From Lepas anatifera (lineage: Eukaryota > Arthropoda > Thecostraca > Lepadidae): DNA of 64,000 nt. Under the pieces are notes generated by a model, which made no database searches, was not told where the DNA came from, and saw only the letters and a list, made by a program, of their open reading frames with translations. A program made the translations under genes and the position numbers. Location: positions 2,187,501-2,251,500 of the forward strand of contig JAOTON010001129.1 in assembly GCA_034440635.1 (NCBI GenBank). Direction: 5' to 3'. This document shows positions 55,736 through 64,000 of the stretch, in pieces (the first letter of the stretch is position 1; each line of letters begins with the position of its first letter).

Positions 55736-56347
55736 CACCAGGGAAAGGGGGAATTTCTGAAATTGTCTCTGGTCAAATACCAATGGATGAAAAAGGCATC
55801 TCTGACCGAACTACTTTCTTAAATATAATAAACGCACGGATGAACTCTGGAAATTTTAGGACCAATATCTGTCCTCAATTTACCGTGTCTGCGTAAAACT
55901 GCGTAGATAGTGATAATCTGCAATTTTTACACGACGTTACTTTTTTGGATTTCCACGTCTGCGGGGAAAACATGATTTTTTAGATGCCTCAAATAAGGCT
56001 TTCAATATGTTTTTCATAAAGATGACACGGGAATTGTTCTATGTAGTCTGGCGATAACTTCGCTTTTTCACGAAGCGGCAAGAAACTCGACAAGAAAAGG
56101 AAGCAAACTTAGTCTAAACCAACATCCAATCATCAAATTAGAAATATACTTGACAAAAATCTGAAAGACATTGGACAAACTCCCTGCATCCACCTGGGGC
56201 CCCGGACCAACCCTCCCTGGATCTGCCTACGTCAACCAGAATGCAAAAGTTCAGGCACCAGCGATTTTTTTCACACTGCAAACATCAGCATTCAAAAGAT
56301 ACCATCTGAATGCAATATCTACTGATCACTCATAGGTAGCTTCCGTG
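55736..56347. other. Unassigned
   Basis: No gene seen. A CCACCTGGGGCCCCGG / CCCTGGATCTGCC stretch near 56190-56230 resembles a MITE end. Confidence 0.3.
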
Positions 56348-56649
56348 CAGTGGTGGATACGAGGCAGAGGGCTAAGGCCTCAAGCCCCCCTCCATGTTTA
56401 AGTGCCTATAGCTAATGCATAGGCGGAGACTGATGATAATTTGAGTTTTAGGGCACTTCAGCTGGGGAGGCTATATGTGTTCGTCTGTAACGCATTACAT
56501 CATTCCGTCATTCCAAGATTGGTTTTATTAGCTAGACTGGCATATACAGAGAGTGCATAGGCGAAGACTGATCTGAGGCGTTGGTGGGTGGTGGTCGAGT
56601 CCACTAGCCCCCCTCCCCACCTCAAAATGAAGTCCTGGATCCACCACTG
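56348..56649. mobile_element. hAT-type MITE with a LINE tail inside
   Basis: Termini CAGTGGTGGATACGAGG and CCTGGATCCACCACTG are inverted with about one mismatch; the flanking 8 bp match only in 5 of 8. A truncated LINE sits at 56435-56553. Confidence 0.72.
56435..56553 (-). mobile_element. Severely truncated LINE (3' end only)
   Basis: On the minus strand it ends with ACATATAGCCTCCCCAGCTG, then AAGTGCCCTAAAACTC, matching the 3' ends of LINEs B and C. Flanked by TGCATAGGCGRAGACTGAT (56416-56434 and 56554-56572), a 19-bp duplication with one mismatch. Confidence 0.8.
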
Positions 56650-58106
56650 ATTCCACGCAAGTGTATTGCCAAATGTCACAATGCGGTCTTCCTAGCATAC
56701 ACAATAATTATCCAAATATCTTCAATATTTGATTAACCACCCCACAACGCCGCCAATTGCTCCAGTAAGGACTATAATAACTTCCTCACACTCTTAAACA
56801 ATAATCATAAAGTGAACAAACGAAATACGGCTCAAATACCAAACTAAATAGTTTGTCACTTTCTTGCTTTTAACTACATTTTATCGTTTCATGAGGACAT
56901 TTTTTTCGTTTTTAAGGACGTTTTTCGTTTTCTCCTTTTGCGTAGTGTAGCTTGCCCAATACATTTCAATGGCGCAAACTTGTTTGCAGTGACTAAAAAA
57001 TGAAAACAACTCATTAAAAAGTGTGCAGTGTAGTCAGTACTTGAAATTCTAAAAGGAAAAAGAAAAACCCCAGACCAGGATCAAAAGCTAAAACCCACCC
57101 AGTATATTGCCAGAGACACTGCTAGAATGAGAAAAAAATAAAAAATGAACGCGAAGGGACAGTGCTTTTGCCACGACAGTGCTATTGCAGACAGTGCTGT
57201 GCAGACAGTGCTGTACTTTTGCCACGGAAAATCGGTGCAAAAGCACAGATGAGACGTGGCATGGTCTGTGCATAGACTAAAACTGTGTGTGTGTGAGTGT
57301 GTGTGTGAGCTAAAACTCCATGTCTAGACCAAAGCTACAATGAAGGAAACAAAAAGGCTAAGCACAGTGCGGATAAGGATAACAATTAGCTTTAAAAAAA
57401 TCAGGAAAGGGTAAAACTCAATGTTTCGGTCCAAGAAAATCTTCAGGTGAACTACACCTGCATGCAACTATATGCATCTAGACAAAACTACATGCATCTC
57501 TCTTGCAATGTAGCTAAAAATGTGCACACTCACGATCCCAACTTGGCAAGACTTATCAGCTTGGGGAATTGCAATTAGATTGAATTCCACTATGTCCAAG
57601 TGGGATACCAGTTCTGGTTCAGTACCCACAGACAAAATATTCAAATTCGTGCATGTATGTATATAATCTTATCACAATGACTTCGTCCATAATTGGGAAT
57701 ACCCGTCGACGATTGAATAAATAAATTGAAATTGAAATTTTCTGTCAGGAGTCATGCTATTCTGCCAACTTTTGCAGCTCCTTATAAACATATCAAATTT
57801 AGTACCTAGTCCTACCTAACTGTTTTTTCTCATCTATTTCTTAACTAATTTGTAACTTAAAGGCTCAGTTTCCATGGGCTAGAAGCGATTCAGATAGACC
57901 TGAGATTCAGGATACAGCAATCACGGTTTCGATGGCACTTTGGCTGGATACAAAAGGATCTGTAACCAATAGAACACTTCAATCTTGAATTTGTCAACAT
58001 TTCTGGTACACCATTCAAGTTTTCTTTCACTCTCCCTTCACATATGTTTAAAGTTTTGTTTAAGGGTCGACTGTTCTGTTGATGCATTTAGACTTCGAGG
58101 TCTGGC
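56650..58106. other. Unassigned, with microsatellite and a possible LINE tail
   Basis: GT/GA microsatellite at 57283-57312. TTGAATAAATAAATTGAAATTGAAATT-like sequence ending near 57740 resembles an L2-type LINE 3' tail. AGACAGTGCTRT recurs near 57190. No gene recognised. Confidence 0.35.
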
Positions 58107-58231
58107 TATACTAGGACTGAGAATTATTGATATTTACTCCACGATTCTGATGAAGGGCTGTGCCCGAATATATAATCTTCAGTGTTTTTTACATTTCCGG
58201 ATTCGAGGGGAGAGGCCAGGGCACATCTTAA
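58107..58231. repeat. 125-bp repeat, partner of 21953-22077
   Basis: Contains CTGATGAAGGGCTGTGCCCG, a small hairpin flanked by CTGATGA and GAA, which recalls the core of hammerhead ribozymes found in some retroelements. The GAAA part reads GAAT, so an active ribozyme is doubtful. Confidence 0.75.
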
Positions 58232-60349
58232 CAGCTCATCATCATGCTCCTCGCCGCAGCACTTCAAAACTTATCAACGTTTGTTTAGTTTTGTCTAATA
58301 AAAAAGAAAGTTATACCCTCTCCAGTCAACTCTCCTTTATCTCTGCACTGTAAGGGAAATCTTTACCATCACAATGCCAAATCCTGCCAGATCTTGTTGG
58401 ATGTGGATTTACAAGAATTGGATTGAAAATGGTTACCATTGCCAAGAGCTCTAACCATATTGATTGCATCCGAAAACTATGTGTGGCCACGCTCGACTAT
58501 GAATGGAAACTGGGACTATTTCTTACACCTATAAAAAACAAGTACTGCAACTCAATAACCTACAAAGCCACTCTTAGAAGTTAAGCAATCTTGACAGCTG
58601 GAAATAGCTCACTGCTGGTACCCAAGACGCATCACATATGGAAGTTTTCACAAGTTAGCGTCTCGAGAAATCACACTTAATAAGTTTTTGGATCACAGCT
58701 GCAACAGGACCAGAAAAAATACAATTTTCTTATCCACGTCAGAAAGAATTTTTTGGATTACTCAATGCTGCCTTGATATCAGAGTCCACATGTCACACAT
58801 CTAGGAGAACACACCAAAAACAAGGAATGTGTTCCAGCGTAGACTACAATTGATGCTGCAGCCGCTCAACAAAAAACATAAACACTACTGAAACCTTGCA
58901 CAGGTTTAACTGATTTCACCTCACTTCATTTCTATTTTGGTTTACAGAGTGCAATATAGCTGTTGCTAGTCTTCAAACTAAAGCAAACCAGGCAATCAGA
59001 GTTGTTAGGTAACCAAAATCATTCAGTGTGGAGTCAGAATACAAACTTACCTGCCTAGATTGAACTTTTGAACAAGAACTCAGGAAGGAAGGAAGGCTTC
59101 TCCACAAACTGGACTCCAATCACTTGTTTTAACAGGCTGCAAGAACTCACTCTATTTAGTGAGATCTTTTTTGGCACACAAATATGGCCCAACACGCAGT
59201 CAGTATCTTGACTCTTGAGAACAAAAATGCCTTTTCCTTAAAAAAAGATAAAGGAGAGAGAGTTCAAACTGACTGCAATCAATCTCGGTAAGTTTTCGTA
59301 ACTTAATTCACATCCGCTGCAAACCAAACTGTCTAATAAATAGCTTTGCAACAAACAAAATGCCCCCGATACCTAATTGTTGTCAATTTCTATTGAAAAC
59401 TGAGTGAACAAAAAGCACAGAGTTTGCCGCTATTTTGGAGCGCCCATATTTAGTCTTAGTTTGGAAGAAATTTGGAAGAATCTACCAGTTTCTCCTAAAT
59501 GATGGAGACAAAAATACATTTAATTTTTTTGAGCTTTTAGCTGTTGTTTTCATCACATTCGAGACATTTCTTAATTTTGAAGAGAAAATTGTGGCAATAC
59601 AGCTATATTTTTGTATTTTTGATCTGCTTATCTAGCGGCTTGCACTACTAAACTTTGGTGTACCCGTCCTCTATTACCCTGGTGAAGAGTACCATCTCTA
59701 GTTTGTGAATTAATATTATATTTTTTAAATACGGGCAGAATTCACATAAAAAACAACATAATCTAAATACCTCCTTATTTTTGAGGAGGAAGTGTAAAAA
59801 CAAATTTGAGTAAAACAGCTGTTAAAATGTATAATACCCCTTCTCCATCAGCATTCCAGTCATGGAAAGTTGGCGTCATATTCGTACAAATTCGTCTGGC
59901 ACTTCTGACACTGTTTCGCCAGAGAGGTGCAAACTTCTACCCGGCTTTATGCACCAAAGACCGCTGGGCACCAAAAGTGATGCAAATACTCCAGTTATGC
60001 ATAGAGTGAGGGTGCTGATGGCCGAGGAGATTAAAAATGGAATACACAGAGGGTTAAAAATATCGCCAAATTATTTGAGGGAACGCACAGTGTTCATCAG
60101 CTTTCAAGAATTTCGCCATTACGTTCCACAGAATACCCGAAATCTTCTCCAAACTGGGGTTGGTGAGTTGGTGAGATTTTAGACCTCTGCACATACATAC
60201 AGTTTCGATGCAATGGAAAAAGGCAATCAAATTTAATTAATTCCCATTCGGATAATTTACATGGAGGTCATCCCAATAAAAGTTCAAAATGCTTTCATTT
60301 CCCACAGCAAGCTTCCAATAGCTGGAACTCTTCAGATTTCTATTAGGCA
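58232..60349. other. Unassigned
   Basis: No gene recognised. The frames at 59806-60009 and 59862-60182 (plus) are open but match no family I know. Confidence 0.3.
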
Positions 60350-60673
60350 TAGGCGCAGGGACTTTTTCTAGGTTAGTGGTGGGGGCAAAAGTTGTAACCA
60401 ATGGTGGGGCCAAATACGATTCGGTTTATCATATGATTTGTGGACGGAAAAGGTACGGAATCGGCTCAAAAGAGCACAAAGAGGGCCCTAATTGTTACAG
60501 AATAGAGTGCTGTAGAGGGCTTAAGAGGGTCCTGTCTGGTATAAAATGCCAAATTTGGCCACAGAGCATAGTGCAGGCGAGCAGCGCTTCGCGCGGCTCG
60601 TGCCCTCAGGGGGCCCTTCGGGCCCTCAGGGAGGGGCGGCTGTCGCTGCCGCCCCCCTTGGCTACGCCCCTGA
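60350..60673. mobile_element. MITE-like relic
   Basis: Right end GGCTACGCCCCTG after a CCCCCCTT run is a common hAT-type MITE terminus; left end CATAGGCGCAGGGAC is only loosely its inverse. GGGCCCTTCGGGCCC and related palindromes lie within. Confidence 0.4.
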
Positions 60674-62435
60674 ACCACTTCACAACTACGGAAAGTAGAA
60701 ACACAAGTTTCATTAGCTTACTCTGTAGATATATCCTAAAGCTGAACTCTTAAGTACGCGCAGTTTTCTGTGCAGTCGGTGACTGAAAACTGGCAATATT
60801 CTGGTATGATTTTAAGGTAAGTGGTTTTACCTTCAGGTCGGCATATTTAAAAGCAAAGGTTCTGCCCGCTTATCCGGTCACCCACCAATGGCCGAAAGCC
60901 CCGTAAACCGTGTTGGGTTACATCATAACACCTTGTTACGCTTTATTTGATCCAGCATATAGGCTATCATCTAATATTCAGTTCTTGGTTTGATAATTTG
61001 TATCCGTGCGTATATTGACTGACACTCCTGCATATAACATAATGCGTACAACGATATATGCCTGTAAGACACCGACCTAAAATAGACCACAGGAAATTTT
61101 AAAGTAAAATTAACCAGGCTCCCCAAGCACGGGGCCCTTTAGTTACGCCGGTGGGTACCCAACCAACCATTAGCAACTCAAGAAATGTAAAATAGTGAAA
61201 CACAAGTAAGATAGACACCCGCCGTCCACATTGAGCGGATGACACGGCTGGGCGGACGGACAGAGCGGAGGTACCGGTGGGGAAGGGGTCCACCCGGAGG
61301 TATCCGGGGCTCCCCGACCCATCACTGGGGGGAGGGGGACAGCAGGTCCGCAGTGGAGGCTGAATAACGCTACAGCCCCGGAATGTCAGGCGCACTACCC
61401 GATGGACGGCACGCCGACCCCCTTCCCCCTCCCCTCCCCCACCGCCAGCCGCCGCGCGGGGTTGTTGGCGTATCGGACGTGCGTGCCGGCCCAACAGACC
61501 CGACCGCCGGGGCAGGCCACGGCCGCGAGATCGCTTGCGCGTGAAGGTATTGGGGCATCACAACAAATCTACCAAGCGATAGCACCTTACATATCAGACT
61601 TTGGTAATAATTTGTCAGAGCGGTTTTGCGAGGCGCAGACTATCGCTGTGATATTATTAGCTGCGCCCGTTTAATGGTTTTTGAGTTGTGGCCTCGGGCA
61701 CTTTTTGGACCCAATGAAAAACTTTACTTTTCCACTTGCCATATATTAGAGACTAATAATTAGCATTATATTAATTGTAGATCCCTTCAGTCGTTAAGAC
61801 CCAAATCAAATATGATGACGTCTGAATTTAAGTTGACAATAACAATCAAACATTACCGTTTTACCGGTGACCTAGGGTTGGGTTACGCGACTTGGTACTT
61901 ATTAAAGTTATAAAATGTACTGTTTTTTTAATGATTCAGTTGTTTATTCGTTGTAAGAATTGGCAGCAGGTTTTTTGTATAATTGTTTGATGTCATTTTA
62001 AATAAGTGATACAAGAACAATGCATGTACATACCTAACTCTTCAATGCCTTCCATTGTATCATATCCGTCCTAGCACCCCTCGATGGCCCTGTTATTGGA
62101 ATTAAATTTTCAGCGAGAGATGACCTTCAAAGAATACAACAACCCGTAATATCCCTCTGTCTTCCATTTTTCTTTTGTTTTAACATGAGCCCTACGGGGG
62201 CAAAATTTTCTCCCTGCTGGTTTTTCCAAGAAACGCAAAAAAGAAGAAACGAAGGACAGCACTACTTACAGTGCCTTATTCCCAATTCGTGTTATGCCCC
62301 TGACTAATTTTTTTGTCAGGTCATGCTAGATACGGGAGCTATTCAAGGGCAAGAGACCCAACCTCAGAACCCAATATAACAAGTTTCACGCTGCGTCAAA
62401 GGAATATCTGACAACCGATCAGTTCCAAACAATAG
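60674..62435. other. Unassigned; CpG-rich patch at 61200-61560
   Basis: No gene recognised. The patch at 61200-61560 is much more GC-rich than its surroundings; its frames are low complexity. Confidence 0.3.
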
Positions 62436-62670
62436 TAGGGGAGACCAGGGCAAAGCGGTCACCCTAGTGATATTTGCTCAATTTTGAAGAAATTGTAATC
62501 CCGACTTCTTATGTTATGTACCATGATTTTATCCCATGTTCAATTCTGAAGACACTAGAGGGGACAAAAAGGCAAAAAAATACAAGACATCTGCACAGGA
62601 AACCAAAAAGTAAACCTAAGCTATTTTGACCACTTTGCCCCAAGCACGGGCTTATTTTGCCTCGATTCTT
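62436..62670. mobile_element. MITE-like repeat (GGGGAGACCAGGGCAAAG)
   Basis: Begins GTAGGGGAGACCAGGGCAAA; GGGCAAAGCGGTCA near the left and TGACCACTTTGCCC near 62626 are inverted with one mismatch. The target duplication was not identified. Confidence 0.5.
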
Positions 62671-63654
62671 TGTTTGCAAGATATTTGGCATGTATACTTT
62701 TCAGTTTGATATAATTTTAATATACACTTGTACGTAAATGCTTAGATTCACTTATTTAATATGATAGCGTCTGCGGAGTGGCAATATTGATATCCCCTCC
62801 CCGCTACTCAGTTTTCAAACGTTCTAGCATTAAATGTTCCTATCTGACGGTAAAAATGTTTTGCGACAGGCCTCTGTGGTATGCTGCTGTGCCCAACATG
62901 GATGGGTAAGTAGCTTCCAGCACCAGAAGACCGACGACTTTAATAGACAAAGTCGCATGTCACAATAGTCGTGAGCTGAATAGGAACGCATGCGTTGATC
63001 CTATCCGGGTGGAAATATTCTGGTTTGCGTAGAGGTTTTAAGCGATGGAATAGAGCATTGTGTGCTGGTCGAAAGATTGCTGTCGTTTGCTTTTGATATC
63101 AGCCGTTTAAGACACAAGCAAATGCTGGCTGCCACGTCTGCAGATAACGTAATTTCAATTGATGTGTAAAATTTCGGTCTGGTTTATCAAACCCACAAGA
63201 AGCGAAAGAAACACGCGTATATTTTTGTATCCACGATGATCGCTAAGGCTTCCTCGCCATTCACGAACCAAGGCGCCCACTAAAGGTATGTAGGTACGTG
63301 CCACACACGAAAATGATATCCTCTGCAACAGCGCCCCCCCACATGTATCGTGAACCCACTTAGGCATATTGCGCAGCGTGACCGACCATCACCTTTTTTG
63401 GATTTAGGTTAAGTCTCTGTACAAAAGATAATTCTCATTTCCATTGCCATCAGTTTGGAAGAACTGGCGTCTCGGTTCGCCTCTCTGGCTCGGACCGGCC
63501 CTCGCAACGCTAATGTCCATTCTTGGTCTTTTACTCCTTGTCCTCTGCATCAACCCCTTGCTGGTCCTCAGGGTGCCTGCTTTCTCCACCTGTGGCTGCT
63601 TTCCCCTCTGGCACTTTCCCTGCATATGCACGAGCTATTTAACTAGGTTAGGGC
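62671..63654. other. Unassigned
   Basis: No gene recognised. The 63444-63659 plus frame contains a hydrophobic stretch but no start context or homology I can support. Confidence 0.3.
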
Positions 63655-63862
63655 CCTAGCTCAATTTAGGGGCGCCCAAAGGTCGGTGTATATTGGGTCT
63701 CAGAACATCTCCAGGGGCCATTTAAGCTCTGGTCCCCAGTTCAGCTCAGGGGCCCTATAACTGTGCAGCGGCCCAGACCAGCCCAGGGGCTGCCCAGTTC
63801 AGCACAGGGAGCTCAAGATTGGCTTTAGGCCCACCTTAGCTCAGGGGCCAGGTAGGATCTTC
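63655..63862. repeat. Minisatellite (AGCTCAGGGGCC type)
   Basis: Seven or so degenerate units around CCCAGTTCAGCTCAGGGGCC, similar in style to 38640-39570 and 20330-20565. Just after it, GGGCGGGTACCCGCCC (about 63889) and CGGCGGCGCGTAGCGCCGCCG (about 63933) are palindromes. Confidence 0.6.
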
Positions 63863-64000
63863 TTTGTTGGGACACGCGCATTGACGGGGGCGGGTACCCG
63901 CCCCTCGGCTTTTTCGAAGGGAGGATAAAAACGGCGGCGCGTAGCGCCGCCGTACTTGGCATACCTTTTTCCTCATCATTTTTACAACTTTTTTTCGAAA

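Noticed and set aside
63444..63659. A membrane protein or retroviral envelope end (hydrophobic stretch)
   Set aside because: Short frame, no flanking retroviral genes or recognisable motif; hydrophobicity alone is not enough.

Overview
This is a eukaryotic window dominated by transposable elements. Evidence: spliced genes with canonical GT-AG introns, LINEs carrying APE endonuclease, RT and RNase H domains (I-element style), Ty3/gypsy remains, hAT-type MITEs and G/C-rich minisatellites. The element mix, plus perfect ecdysone-receptor-type palindromes inside a repeat family, fit an arthropod (a tick or other chelicerate would be plausible). That placement is an inference; nothing in the window fixes the species.

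Layout. 1-4.13 kb: 3' part of a Ty3/gypsy retrotransposon (end of Gag, a -1 frameshift signal, pol, polypurine tract, 3' LTR). 4.76-4.98 kb: a small TIR element. 5.4-6.66 kb: a GGGGGCGCC minisatellite. 6.8-17.5 kb: LINE A (+) split by LINE B (-), with a matching target duplication; LINE B's ORF1 is itself split by a 2.7-kb TIR element. 18-20.6 kb: LINE and gypsy relics, an AGGTCA-rich repeat and a minisatellite. 21.07-29.80 kb: a hAT-like element with an 8-bp target duplication, split by a 6.86-kb LINE C with a 14-bp target duplication. The hAT-like element sits in a 35-bp minisatellite made from the exon/intron boundary of a mitochondrial ribosomal protein L28 gene, whose first two coding exons lie at 30.05-31.03 kb (-).

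31.4-36.6 kb: more copies of the same repeat families and LINE RT relics. 36.9-43.2 kb: a five-level nest. A LINE ORF1 is split by a 5.77-kb foldback-like element (8-bp target duplication; removing it restores the ORF1 frame). That holds a 1.84-kb hAT-like element, which holds a LINE endonuclease fragment, which holds a 135-bp MITE. 43.5-44.8 kb: a perfect 24-bp hairpin and a long palindrome.

48.19-54.26 kb (-): a four-exon gene for a 975-residue hAT-transposase-like zinc-finger protein. All exons join in frame at canonical splice sites, making it the best candidate for an intact host gene, possibly domesticated. 54.9-64 kb: a tRNA-like sequence, three MITEs, microsatellite, a repeat shared with 22 kb, and long stretches where I recognise nothing.

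Overall there are two cellular genes (MRPL28-like, partly visible; the hAT-like gene, complete), both on the minus strand. Almost everything else is transposons in several rounds of nesting and satellites that appear to have grown from transposon ends or from a splice junction. Coordinates were read by eye; repeat edges without a target duplication are approximate.
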